Shown in pieces: positions 10,348-19,978 of a stretch of DNA of 50,847 nt. The position numbers and the translations under genes are program-made. Origin of the DNA: an uncultured Bacilli bacterium (GTDB taxonomy: Bacteria; Bacillota_I; Bacilli_A; RF39; UBA660); NCBI GenBank assembly GCA_947628095.1, contig CANQYO010000003.1:1-50847 (forward strand), written 5' to 3'. Within the stretch, counting starts at the first letter, position 1. Each line of letters starts with the position of its first letter. The notes below the pieces were generated by a model. The model was not told where the DNA came from and searched no databases. It was given only the letters and a program-made list of their open reading frames with translations.

Positions 10348-11064
10348 CTATTTGAATAGTTCTTGTATTTCTTGATTGTAACTTAAATCTTGATTATAAA
10401 TATAAAAACTATCTTCAACTTTCAATCCATTATGTCCATTTTTAACTGCTTCAATTAAGAATAATTTAGCTTCTTTTTTAGAATAAGCATGAATAAATTT
10501 TATTCGTTTGGGCATTAATCTATATTTTCTTAATACATCTAATATTTCAATCAACCTTTCAGTTCTATGAACCATATAAAAAGAGGCATTGGTTTTAAGT
10601 AAATACGAAGATATACTTAATAATTCCTCCAAGTTCAATGTACTTTCATGTCGAGCTTTCGCCTTTATATCATTTTGGTTAATTAAAGTTTCTTTAAATG
10701 TTTTAAAATATGGCGGATTGACAGTAATTATATCAAAGTTTTCACCTTTAAACAAGTCTTTTAACTTTTTAACATCATAATTTATAATCTTAATTTGTTG
10801 TTCTTTATTATTAATTTTAACACTTTTAACTGCTAAATCATATATTTCTTTTTGTAATTCTACTCCATAAATCTCTGCTTTAGTTTTTTCTGATAAAATC
10901 AAAGGAATTGGAGCATTTCCCGTACATAAATCTAAAATCTTTTTATCACGCAATTTAACATTAACAAAACTAGGTAATAAAATAGCTTCAAGAGAAAATT
11001 TAAAATACTCGTCATTTTGATAAATTTTTAGATTTTTCCCAACGATTTCATTAACGACTTCCAT
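10348..11064 (-). CDS. tRNA1(Val) (adenine-N6)-methyltransferase-like (YabB/TrmN6 family)
   Basis: LDLCTGNAPIPLILSEKT SAM-binding motif, VNPPYF motif; synteny with ricT as in B. subtilis. Confidence 0.85.
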   Translation of the reverse strand: MEVVNEIVGKNLKIYQNDEYFKFSLEAILLPSFVNVKLRDKKILDLCTGNAPIPLILSEKTKAEIYGVELQKEIYDLAVKSVKINNKEQQIKIINYDVKKLKDLFKGENFDIITVNPPYFKTFKETLINQNDIKAKARHESTLNLEELLSISSYLLKTNASFYMVHRTERLIEILDVLRKYRLMPKRIKFIHAYSKKEAKLFLIEAVKNGHNGLKVEDSFYIYNQDLSYNQEIQELFK

Positions 11065-11066
11065 AT

Positions 11067-11846
11067 TTATAATAAAACCTCTTCTTGAATATGTTGTTCA
11101 TTCTCTATTTTTATTTTTCGTTTTAATACATCAACATCTATTACTTTATAAATACTACCGTTATAGGTATAATCTTCACCTATATTAGGTAAACCTCTTT
11201 TAAGTTCTGTATAGGTATCGTCTTCATATGATAAGCAACATAGTAACCTGCCACATACTCCATTTATTTTAGTTGGGTTTAAAGCAAGTAATTGATTTTT
11301 AGCCATATTAATAGTAACACTGTTTAAATCAGTTAGAAAAGAATTACAGCATAAAAATCTTCCACAAGGACCAAGTCCTCCTATTTCTCTTGCTTTATCA
11401 CGAATACCAATTTGTCTTAATTCAATTCTTGTTTTATAAATTCCTGCAAGTTTTTTAGCTAATTCACGGAAATCAATTCTATCTTCAGCAGTAAAATTAA
11501 ATAATAATTGGCGTCTATCAAAAGTATAATTAGCATCTATTAAATTCATAGGAAGTTCTAATTCTGTTACTATCTTTTTAGCTTTTTTTAAAGCATAAGA
11601 ACTATCTTTTAAATTCTTTTCATAAATTTGTTTATCGTCCTTTGAAGCTATACGAATAATATCTTTTAAAGGACTTACTAATTTAGTTTCTTCTATTTCT
11701 TTAAATGCTTCTTGAACAAAGCCATATTGAAGACCTCTTTCAGTTTCAACAATAACCTCGTCTCCATCTTTTATCTCAAAATTCTTTCTATTAAAATAAT
11801 ATTTTCTCCCTTTAGGTGAAAATTTAATTCCTGCTACGCTAATCAC
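11067..11846 (-). CDS. ricT: PSP1 domain protein RicT (YaaT)
   Basis: GGLGPCGRFLCCNSFL and GRLLCCLSYE cysteine motifs; adjacent to holB. Confidence 0.93.
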   Translation of the reverse strand: MISVAGIKFSPKGRKYYFNRKNFEIKDGDEVIVETERGLQYGFVQEAFKEIEETKLVSPLKDIIRIASKDDKQIYEKNLKDSSYALKKAKKIVTELELPMNLIDANYTFDRRQLLFNFTAEDRIDFRELAKKLAGIYKTRIELRQIGIRDKAREIGGLGPCGRFLCCNSFLTDLNSVTINMAKNQLLALNPTKINGVCGRLLCCLSYEDDTYTELKRGLPNIGEDYTYNGSIYKVIDVDVLKRKIKIENEQHIQEEVLL

Positions 11847-12725
11847 TTACATCACCTCAAACTTTGACATTTCTATTACTAAACTATCTAAAAATAAGTT
11901 AATATTTAAATTTGGAAACATTGTTAATTTATTTTTAAATTCAACAATTATCTTTAAATAGTATATTAATTCTTCTTTTAAAATGCCTTTTAAAGACGAC
12001 TTTATTATATCATAAAAATTTAATTTAGTTATAGTATTTACTTGAAATTCTTGACTAATTCTAGTATCTAAAATAATCTCTAATATATTTAAAGCTCGAA
12101 TTATCTCAGTATTACTATTATATCTATCCTTAAAGTATTCTTTTAGATAAGGAATAGCATCTTCTTTTTTTCTATAAACTAATTCTAAAAAAGAAACTAA
12201 ATAAGTTATTTCTTCTAAATCATAAGTTATTTCTTGATTTGATTTTAATGTTATTAAAGAACATCTGGAATAAATAGTTGGTAAGATTTGTTTTTTATTA
12301 GTAGTTATTAAAATAGCATAAATTCCTTCTTCGGGTTCTTCAATAAATTTAAGTAAAGAATTGGCAGCATGAGTATTTAATTTATCAGCTTCTTTTATAA
12401 TATAAACTTGATTTAAACTATTAGACGATTTTAAACTTAAATTTTTCTTAATTTCTAAAATTTGTTCTTTTTTAATATATGCTCCATCAGGTTCTATAAT
12501 TTTTAAGTCTTCATAATAATTCTCGTCAATTAAATGACAGATATTGCAATCTTCACATTTTGAGTTATTAGTATAATGTTTAGAACATATTATCATTTTA
12601 GCAAACGCTAGAATAATTTTAAAACTAGCTTCTATATCGTCAACTTCAAATAAATACGCATGATAATATTTTTCTAAATTAACTGCATAATCATAAAATT
12701 TATTATCTTTAAAATCATCTAACAT
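11847..12725 (-). CDS. holB: DNA polymerase III subunit delta'
   Basis: CKDCNICHLI-type Cys cluster, ADKLNTHAANSLLKFIEEPEEG; synteny. Confidence 0.9.
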   Translation of the reverse strand: MLDDFKDNKFYDYAVNLEKYYHAYLFEVDDIEASFKIILAFAKMIICSKHYTNNSKCEDCNICHLIDENYYEDLKIIEPDGAYIKKEQILEIKKNLSLKSSNSLNQVYIIKEADKLNTHAANSLLKFIEEPEEGIYAILITTNKKQILPTIYSRCSLITLKSNQEITYDLEEITYLVSFLELVYRKKEDAIPYLKEYFKDRYNSNTEIIRALNILEIILDTRISQEFQVNTITKLNFYDIIKSSLKGILKEELIYYLKIIVEFKNKLTMFPNLNINLFLDSLVIEMSKFEVM

Positions 12726-12732
12726 AATACAC

Positions 12733-12918
12733 CTACAGTCCTATTAATTTTAAAGCTAGAAGTCCTGATATACCAGGAATATCAAAAAGTCCAACTGTTA
12801 AAATTGTATAAAAATTTATGGGAATTGTAATATTAAACGAAACAGCTATTAAATTGTAAGCATAAAGCAAAAAGCCCCCTAGAACAATCTTTTTTAAATA
12901 TTTCAAAAATATATGCAT
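12733..12918 (-). CDS. bofA: BofA family membrane protein (pro-sigmaK processing inhibitor-like)
   Basis: 61 aa, two hydrophobic segments, C-terminal GLFDIPGISGLLALKLI; position after recR as in Bacillus. Confidence 0.75.
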   Translation of the reverse strand: MHIFLKYLKKIVLGGFLLYAYNLIAVSFNITIPINFYTILTVGLFDIPGISGLLALKLIGL

Positions 12919-12936
12919 AAAACCACCTATAAAAAT

Positions 12937-13554
12937 TTATGAGTTGGTGGTTTCATTATATGATATTTTTTTACGATTATCGAAAGCTTTTTCTAAAGTC
13001 ATTGGGTCTATATATTCCATATCAGCTCCCATTGGAATTCCTGATGCAAGTCTTGATACTGTTATATTCATACCTGATAATATATTACTTATATAAAGTG
13101 CTGTCATTTCTCCCTCTAAACAAGGTTTTACAGCTATTATAATTTCTTTAAAATTACTGTTTTCTATTCGTTTAATTAATTTATCTAATCTAATATCTTC
13201 CGGATTAATACCATTGGTACTTGTAATTAAACCATTTAGTACATGATAATAACCATGAAATATTCCAAGTTTCTCAATTGATATAACTGTTTTAGGGTCT
13301 TCAACAATACATAGATAATCGCCATTTCTAAGTTTATCTTCACAGATAGAACAACAATCATTTTCAGTAAAATTATTACATATCTGACATCTTTTGATTT
13401 TAGCTTTTACATTATTGATACTTTCAGCTAAAAAATCAGTTTGAATTTTATCCATTCCTAAAACATGAAAGGCCATTCGTTCCGCTGTTTTTTCTCCAAT
13501 ACCTGGGAAATATTTAAAAGCTTCAATTAAATTACTTATACTTTTAGGATACAT
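12937..13554 (-). CDS. recR: Recombination protein RecR
   Basis: KYFPGIGEKTAERMAFH, C4 zinc finger, SRLASGIPMGADMEYID. Confidence 0.97.
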   Translation of the reverse strand: MYPKSISNLIEAFKYFPGIGEKTAERMAFHVLGMDKIQTDFLAESINNVKAKIKRCQICNNFTENDCCSICEDKLRNGDYLCIVEDPKTVISIEKLGIFHGYYHVLNGLITSTNGINPEDIRLDKLIKRIENSNFKEIIIAVKPCLEGEMTALYISNILSGMNITVSRLASGIPMGADMEYIDPMTLEKAFDNRKKISYNETTNS

Positions 13555-13557
13555 AAT

Positions 13558-13857
13558 CTAAAATAAACCTGGCATACTATTCGTATATTTTCCCATTTTG
13601 GCTTCTGTCATTTTATCTATTTGTTTATTAACATCATTTACAGCAACTTGAATCATACTTTCTAAAAGTTCAATATCATCTATAGAAAAATCAGCATCTG
13701 GTTTTATAGTAACTTTTAAAATTTCTTTTTTACCATTTGCTGTTACAGTAACAAAAGAACTAGTAGCAGTAAATTCTGTTTTATCGATTTCCTCCTTAGC
13801 TTTAATCATATCTCTTTGTAAAGCTTGAGCTTGTTTCATAAGTGCTTGCATATTCAT
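13558..13857 (-). CDS. YbaB/EbfC nucleoid-associated protein
   Basis: MNMQALMKQAQALQRDM start, small acidic protein, position between dnaX and recR. Confidence 0.95.
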   Translation of the reverse strand: MNMQALMKQAQALQRDMIKAKEEIDKTEFTATSSFVTVTANGKKEILKVTIKPDADFSIDDIELLESMIQVAVNDVNKQIDKMTEAKMGKYTNSMPGLF

Positions 13858-13868
13858 AATATCATCTC

Positions 13869-15680
13869 CTATTCAATTTCTACATAATCTTCTCCAAAGG
13901 TATCAATTGCTTTGGCTACTAAACTAGAGTAACATACTTTACTCTTATTTTCAACTTCAGATTCAAGAATTTTTATCATTGGTTCTTCTTCTTCTTGATA
14001 ATTATAATATTCTTTATCATTCATATGTTCTTTATAGTTTTGTACTTCTTCTTTAAACTCAACATCTGTTAGTAAAACTATTTTATATTCTTTTTCAAAA
14101 ATCTTAGTAATTAATTCCAAAGACTTATTGAAATTCTCATACAATTTATTAATAACTGAATCATATTTAGTAACAAATATAATGTTAGTATTACTTACAA
14201 CACCAATTTCACAATCTTTTAAAAGTCCAGCTATTTCACCAGTTTCTTGATTATTTATGTAATCAACTAGATTTTGCCATTTATCAATTGCCATATTTTT
14301 TAGCATTTTACTAGCAAGAGCAAAGGTATTATCAATTCTCTTTCTCTTGATTTTTTCATTTAATTGATATTTTATTAAAGGTATTTTATGTTCATTTCCC
14401 ACATCTTTTTGAGTTTCCAAATCATTTTTAGTATCTTTAGCTTCGGGTATTTCCTGGGAAATTGCTGTTTCAGAACTTTCGAAAGTTTTTTCTACTGATT
14501 TTTCTACCGTTTGTTCCATTGATTTTACTTGGTCTATACCTTTTTTTTCTATTGGTTTCACTTGTTCTAAAACCTTTTCAGCCATTTTTTTAGAATTACT
14601 TAAATGAATATTTTCTTGATTTTCTATTTTAATTTCTGTTTCGTTTTTATCTCTATTCATGAAAGTTAATAATTCAACTTCTAAAATTATCTTTCGATTA
14701 GCTGCTTCTTTTAAAAGATTATAACTTTCATTTAAACAAATAATTAAATTATATAAATCTGTTGGTTTATATTTATTAGTTTGATTTATATAGCAATCAA
14801 CCAATAAATCTCTTAACTCTTGCATAATCTTTTCAATTAATTTAGAAAAATCATAACCAAGATTATCAAATTCATTTAACGTATTGATTACATCTGTCAT
14901 TTTATAATTCAATATCTCATCTATAAATTTATCAATATCACTTTTAGAAATTAAGCCATTGATACTTAAGAAATCTTCTTTGGTTATTTCTTTTAAGGAA
15001 TATGATGCTAACTTATCAAGCATACCTAAAGCATCACGCATTCCACCTTCTGAATAAACAGCTATTTCATGAATTGCCTCATCTTGAATTTTTATTTTTT
15101 CGAGTTTAGAAATTTCTTTCAATCTTTTTTCGATATTCTCAGTTTTAATTCTTGTAAAATTCAAACATTGACATCTTGATACAATAGTTGTTGGTACTTT
15201 ATAAAATTCAGTGGTTGCTAAAATAAAAATTACATGACTAGGTGGTTCTTCTAATGTTTTTAAAAGAGCATTAAAAGCACTTATTGATAACATATGAACT
15301 TCGTCAATTATATATACTTTATATTTTAATTTATTGGGTACTAAATTTATTTTACTTTTTAATTCTCGAATTTCGTCGACACCATTATTACTAGCAGCAT
15401 CAATCTCAATAATATCAGAACTGTTATTTTCAATATCTAAACAATTCTCACATTTGCCACAAGTAGAAAAATCTTTTTGTATATCTAAGCAATTCACAGT
15501 TTTAGCAAGCAATTTAGCAATTGTTGTTTTACCTGTTCCTCTTGGTCCTGAAAAAAGATAGGCATGTGAAATTTTATTTTCTTTAATAGAATTAGTTATA
15601 ATCTTTAAAGTACTTTCTTGGTCAACCACATCACTGAATTTACTAGGTCTATATTTACGATATAATGCTTGGTATTCCAT
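13869..15680 (-). CDS. dnaX: DNA polymerase III subunits gamma/tau
   Basis: YQALYRKYRPSKFSDVVDQ, FSGPRGTGKTTIAK, IDEVHMLS. Confidence 0.97.
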   Translation of the reverse strand: MEYQALYRKYRPSKFSDVVDQESTLKIITNSIKENKISHAYLFSGPRGTGKTTIAKLLAKTVNCLDIQKDFSTCGKCENCLDIENNSSDIIEIDAASNNGVDEIRELKSKINLVPNKLKYKVYIIDEVHMLSISAFNALLKTLEEPPSHVIFILATTEFYKVPTTIVSRCQCLNFTRIKTENIEKRLKEISKLEKIKIQDEAIHEIAVYSEGGMRDALGMLDKLASYSLKEITKEDFLSINGLISKSDIDKFIDEILNYKMTDVINTLNEFDNLGYDFSKLIEKIMQELRDLLVDCYINQTNKYKPTDLYNLIICLNESYNLLKEAANRKIILEVELLTFMNRDKNETEIKIENQENIHLSNSKKMAEKVLEQVKPIEKKGIDQVKSMEQTVEKSVEKTFESSETAISQEIPEAKDTKNDLETQKDVGNEHKIPLIKYQLNEKIKRKRIDNTFALASKMLKNMAIDKWQNLVDYINNQETGEIAGLLKDCEIGVVSNTNIIFVTKYDSVINKLYENFNKSLELITKIFEKEYKIVLLTDVEFKEEVQNYKEHMNDKEYYNYQEEEEPMIKILESEVENKSKVCYSSLVAKAIDTFGEDYVEIE

Positions 15681-15743
15681 AATTTCACCGCCCTTTCATA
15701 CTAATTTTATTATACAATAAAAAATTATTTCTTGCGAAATAAT

Positions 15744-16208
15744 TTACTTAATTTTACCATTTTTTCTCTGTTTTTTGAAAAACATTGAGAGAATTTCACT
15801 ACATTCTTCTTTTAAAACATTATCTTTCATTTCTAGTAATAGATTACCTTTCTCGTCATGAAAGAGCATATCAACAATTTTTTGATTTTTCATATCAAGA
15901 CTTGGAGCTCCAATTACTATTTTTTTAATACGTGATTGAACAATAGCACTAGCACACATTGAACAAGGAAACAATGTCACGTATAAAGTTGCATCATTTA
16001 ATCGCCAATCCTTTATCTTTTTACTAGCTTTTTTTATAGCTATCAATTCAGCATGATTGGTTATTAAACCTGTAAATTCTCTTTTATTATGCCCTATACC
16101 AATTATTTTATCATTTAATACAATAATAGCTCCAACAGGTACTTCGTCCTTTTTAAAGGCCTTTTCAGCTTCTTTTAGAGCTATATTCATATAATACTCA
16201 TCATTCAT
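15744..16208 (-). CDS. tadA: tRNA-specific adenosine deaminase TadA
   Basis: NHAELIAI and PCSMCASA zinc motifs. The start MNDEYYMN (16208) is preferred because the ORF-track start at 16238 lies inside the SRP RNA 3' stem. Confidence 0.94.
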   Translation of the reverse strand: MNDEYYMNIALKEAEKAFKKDEVPVGAIIVLNDKIIGIGHNKREFTGLITNHAELIAIKKASKKIKDWRLNDATLYVTLFPCSMCASAIVQSRIKKIVIGAPSLDMKNQKIVDMLFHDEKGNLLLEMKDNVLKEECSEILSMFFKKQRKNGKIK

Positions 16209-16232
16209 AAAACTATTCTTTCTAAACAAAAA

Positions 16233-16306
16233 GTGCACATAAAAGAGTTATGTTAAGGCTGCTGGCTTCCGCCCCTGACCTGGTTCCATTTCTTTTATTG
16301 CACGAC
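16233..16306 (-). ncRNA. ffs: Small signal recognition particle RNA (4.5S-like, scRNA)
   Basis: Minus strand GAACCAGGTCAGGGGCGGAAGCCAGCAGCCTTAA (helix 8, GGAA tetraloop). Terminal stem GTGCAATAAAAGA/TCTTTTATGTGCAC followed by TTTTTG. -10 TATAAA just upstream. tadA-SRP-dnaX neighbourhood as in Bacillus. Confidence 0.95.
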
Positions 16307-16423
16307 TATATTTTATACTATAATTGTAATTAATACAAGTATTTTCGTAAATTTTATAAGAGATTTAAATTGAATTTAAAGTATTATTGTTTCAAAAGAT
16401 TATCAAGAATACTTTAATTTTTC

Positions 16424-17029
16424 TTATTCTGTTGTTTTAGTTAGTATCTTATCTTTTTCAAGAAAATTTGTACTACATGATTTAGCTTTCTCAAAAAACT
16501 CTACATCATGATAAGCTAATTTCTTACGTATAAAATTATTAATATCTTTTAAAGTATTGGGTAAATTTAAACTTTCTGCTTCTTCTTGATATGTATCACT
16601 TAAAAAATAATCTAATAAACTGCTTGGTAAAATATTAGGTCGGAATTTGCCAAATTGGTCTGCTCCTGATTGAGATAATATTGTATCAAAGAATAATTCT
16701 ATATAATGGCGATTAGTCATAATAATATCTAAAGCATTATCCTTATTTTCCATATTAATTCCATAAATTAAACATTCTCTTAAAGATAGATTAAAGTTAT
16801 AACGTATAAATCTTAATAGCTTTAAAAACTCTTTATCATAATCGTCTCGCATTTGAAACGATACTAAGGACATTAATAATTCAAATTTACCTGCTGGAGT
16901 TAGGACCACTTCACCATCTGGCTTTTTTCTCCACCAAATTCGAGAATTTTTATCTTTATTATTTTCTTTCTTTTTTTCTTTCATAATAACTATCATTCCT
17001 TTCAATTCCTTCAAGGTGCACATAGTCAT
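16424..17029 (-). CDS. Hypothetical protein (real start probably 16984 or 16996)
   Basis: Intact ORF, M at 12 or 16 more likely than M1; candidate promoter ATGACA-18-TATAAT upstream; no family recognised. Confidence 0.6.
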   Translation of the reverse strand: MTMCTLKELKGMIVIMKEKKKENNKDKNSRIWWRKKPDGEVVLTPAGKFELLMSLVSFQMRDDYDKEFLKLLRFIRYNFNLSLRECLIYGINMENKDNALDIIMTNRHYIELFFDTILSQSGADQFGKFRPNILPSSLLDYFLSDTYQEEAESLNLPNTLKDINNFIRKKLAYHDVEFFEKAKSCSTNFLEKDKILTKTTE

Positions 17030-17127
17030 GAATTTTGAATAAAATTTATTTTTATATTCAGACTATCACCACTAGTTCTTTATTATACCATAAAGTTAAA
17101 AAATATGTCATATTTTTGTCAATACTG

Positions 17128-17157
17128 TTGACAGAGTTTTAAATTTTGAATTATACT
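17128..17157 (+). promoter_or_regulatory. Sigma-A type promoter reading toward 17.2 kb
   Basis: TTGACA (17128-17133), 18 bp, TATACT (17152-17157); second TATAAT at 17163-17168. Confidence 0.7.
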
Positions 17158-17164
17158 AACCTTA

Positions 17165-17285
17165 TAATATAACTAAGTATTATTGCAGGTGGCTTGGTTA
17201 AAAAGCCCGGTTTCTTGAAAAACGGAATAAGTTACATTTGTATTAAGAATAATCACGAAAACCCTTTATAGATAAAGAGTTTTTA
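17165..17285 (+). ncRNA. Candidate small RNA of unknown class
   Basis: Promoter above; hairpins GGCTT..AAAGCC and CCG.TTT..AAA.CGG; terminator AAAACCCTTTATAGATAAAGAGTTTTT at 17258-17284; no ORF. Confidence 0.6.
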
Positions 17286-17321
17286 TATATATTTTTACTT
17301 CGGTACTTTTAAATTTAAAGA

Positions 17322-17346
17322 AAAAGAAGATGCTATTCAGCACCTT
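17322..17346 (-). terminator. gyrA terminator overlapping the stop codon
   Basis: Minus strand GAAGGTGCT-GAAT-AGCATCTTC followed by TTTTTCTTT. Confidence 0.75.
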
Positions 17347-19969
17347 CTTTATTTTCTTCAACGACAGTTTCTTTTTCTTCAGATTGATTAGCTTCTGAAG
17401 TTATATTTTCACTATTTTCTTCCTCTTCTTCTTTATCTAAAACAACAACAGTTGCAACTTTATGATTATCTTTTAAGTTGATTAAACGTACTCCTTGAGT
17501 TGCTCTTCTTAAAGTAGATACTTGTTCTAGTGAAATACGAATTATAATACCAGCATCAGTAATCATGATTAAGTCTTCATTGCCTAAAACAGCATTAAGA
17601 GTGACTAAACTTCCGTTCTTATCAGTTACATTCAAGGCTTTAACACCTTTACTACCACGATGGGTTAGACGATATTCTTCAATTGGAGTTTTCTTACCAT
17701 AACCATTTTCCGTTACAATTAAAACTTCTTGATTAGAATTAATTACCTCGCCACCTACTACTATAGAATCACCTAAATCTATTCCTCTTACACCAGAAGC
17801 TGTTCTTCCCATAATACGTACTTCGTTTTCAATGAAACGTACCATACGACCATTTGAAGAGCCAATAATTATTTCATTTTCACCAGTTGTCTTTTGAACA
17901 GAAATTAACTCATCATCTTCTTTTAAAGATATAGCAATCTTTCCATTATTTCTAATATTATCAAATTCTTCTAAGTTAGTACGTTTTACGATACCTTTTT
18001 TCGTAATAAAGAATAAGTATTTATATACATCTTCATTAGGTTTTAAAGAGATTACAGAACTAATTTTTTCATCTTTTTCAAGTGCTAATAAATTGATAAT
18101 TGGCAAGCCCTTACTTTGACGATTGAATTCTGGTATTTCATAACCTTTCATACGATATACTTTACCTTTATTACTAAAGAATAAAATATAATCATGTGTC
18201 TCAGCATTTATCATTTTATAAGCAAAATCTTCTTCATTGGTTGTCATTCCTTTAATTCCTACACCGCCACGATTTTGAGTTCTATATTCAGATACTAACA
18301 TTCTCTTGATATAACCTTTTTTAGTTAAGGCAATTAAAGTATTTTCAACTGGAATTAAAGATTCGTCTTCTATATAATCAATTGCTGTCATATCGATAGT
18401 TGTTCTTCTATCATCAGAGTATTTCTTTTTAATTTCTAACATTTCTTCTTTAATAATATTTAATACTCTTTCATTAGATGCTAAAATTTCTTTATAATCT
18501 GTTATTTTAATCAATAAGTCAGCAAGTTCACTTTCAACTTTACCACGTTCTAAGCCAGTTAAACGACGTAGACGCATTTCAAGAATACTATTAGCTTGAA
18601 TTTCGTCAAGATTAAAGCGTCCCATTAACTTTTGACGAGCTTCTTCATCACTTTCAGCTCCACGAATAATTTTAACTATTTCATCAATGTTATCAAGAGC
18701 AATCTTTAAACCTTCTAAAATATGTACTCTTTCTTCGGCTTTCTTTAAATCATATTGAGTTCTTCTAATGATAACCTCTTTTTGATGGTCAATATATTTA
18801 GATATAATATCTTTTAAACCTAAAGTTTTAGGAGTTTTTCCATCTATCATTAAGAAAATAATTCCGTAATTAACTTGAAAATTAGTATGCTTATATAAGT
18901 TATTTAAAACAACTTGAGGGTTAGCATCACGTTTTAAAGTAATAGTAATCTTTACGCCATCTTTTAAATCTGTATGATAATCTGATATTCCATCAATGAC
19001 TTTATTATGAACAAGTTCAGCAACTTTATTCTTAAGTTCCATTGTATTAACACCATATGGTACTTCAGTTATCACAATATTACTATGATTTTTTCCTTCT
19101 TCAATGGTTGCACGACTTCTTATAGTAATGCTACCTCGACCAGTTTCATAAGCTTTTTTAATTCCAGAATTTCCTAGAATAATACCACCAGTTGGGAAAT
19201 CTGGTCCTTTTATATATTGCATTAAACCATTTGTATCAATATCTGGGTTATCTATATAAGCAATACAACCATCAATTACTTCTCCTAAATTATGTGGTGG
19301 AATATTGGTTGCCATACCAACAGCAATTCCCATTGAACCATTTACTAAAATATTTGGAAATCTTGATGGTAAAACAACAGGCTCGTCTAAAGTCTCGTCA
19401 AAGTTTTTCATCATATCAACAGTATCTTTATTGATATCACGAAGAAGTTCAAGTGATAACTTTGATAAACGTGATTCAGTGTAACGCATAGCTGCTGCTC
19501 CATCACCTTCAATATTACCAAAGTTTCCATGACCATCAATTAAAGTATATCTTTGATTAAAATCTTGAGCAAGTCTTACCATTGCTTCATAGATTGAAGA
19601 ATCTCCATGTGGATGATAATTACCCATAACTTCACCAACAGTTTTAGCACTTTTACGGTGAGGTTTATCAGGCGTATAACCAGATTCATACATTGACCAT
19701 AAAATACGTCTATGAACTGGTTTTAAACCATCTCTTAAATCAGGAATTGCACGGGAAATAATAACACTTAAAGAGTATTCCAAGAAAGAATTAGAAACTT
19801 CATTAACTATATTTTCTTCTGTTAATTTATCATGTTCATGAAATTCTCCTCCAAAATCAGTATTTATAGATTCATCTTCTTCAGTTTCAGATACAATTTC
19901 CGCATCAGGTTCATTTTTATCTTCTTCTGCTCTTTTTAATAATTCATTTAATTCATTATCTTCTTCCAT
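17333..19969 (-). CDS. gyrA: DNA gyrase subunit A
   Basis: SLSVIISRAIPDLRDGLKPVHRRILWSM, AAAMRYTESRLSK; C-terminal beta-pinwheel repeats. Confidence 0.98.
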   Translation of the reverse strand: MEEDNELNELLKRAEEDKNEPDAEIVSETEEDESINTDFGGEFHEHDKLTEENIVNEVSNSFLEYSLSVIISRAIPDLRDGLKPVHRRILWSMYESGYTPDKPHRKSAKTVGEVMGNYHPHGDSSIYEAMVRLAQDFNQRYTLIDGHGNFGNIEGDGAAAMRYTESRLSKLSLELLRDINKDTVDMMKNFDETLDEPVVLPSRFPNILVNGSMGIAVGMATNIPPHNLGEVIDGCIAYIDNPDIDTNGLMQYIKGPDFPTGGIILGNSGIKKAYETGRGSITIRSRATIEEGKNHSNIVITEVPYGVNTMELKNKVAELVHNKVIDGISDYHTDLKDGVKITITLKRDANPQVVLNNLYKHTNFQVNYGIIFLMIDGKTPKTLGLKDIISKYIDHQKEVIIRRTQYDLKKAEERVHILEGLKIALDNIDEIVKIIRGAESDEEARQKLMGRFNLDEIQANSILEMRLRRLTGLERGKVESELADLLIKITDYKEILASNERVLNIIKEEMLEIKKKYSDDRRTTIDMTAIDYIEDESLIPVENTLIALTKKGYIKRMLVSEYRTQNRGGVGIKGMTTNEEDFAYKMINAETHDYILFFSNKGKVYRMKGYEIPEFNRQSKGLPIINLLALEKDEKISSVISLKPNEDVYKYLFFITKKGIVKRTNLEEFDNIRNNGKIAISLKEDDELISVQKTTGENEIIIGSSNGRMVRFIENEVRIMGRTASGVRGIDLGDSIVVGGEVINSNQEVLIVTENGYGKKTPIEEYRLTHRGSKGVKALNVTDKNGSLVTLNAVLGNEDLIMITDAGIIIRISLEQVSTLRRATQGVRLINLKDNHKVATVVVLDKEEEEENSENITSEANQSEEKETVVEENKEGAE

Positions 19970-19978
19970 GTTACCCTC

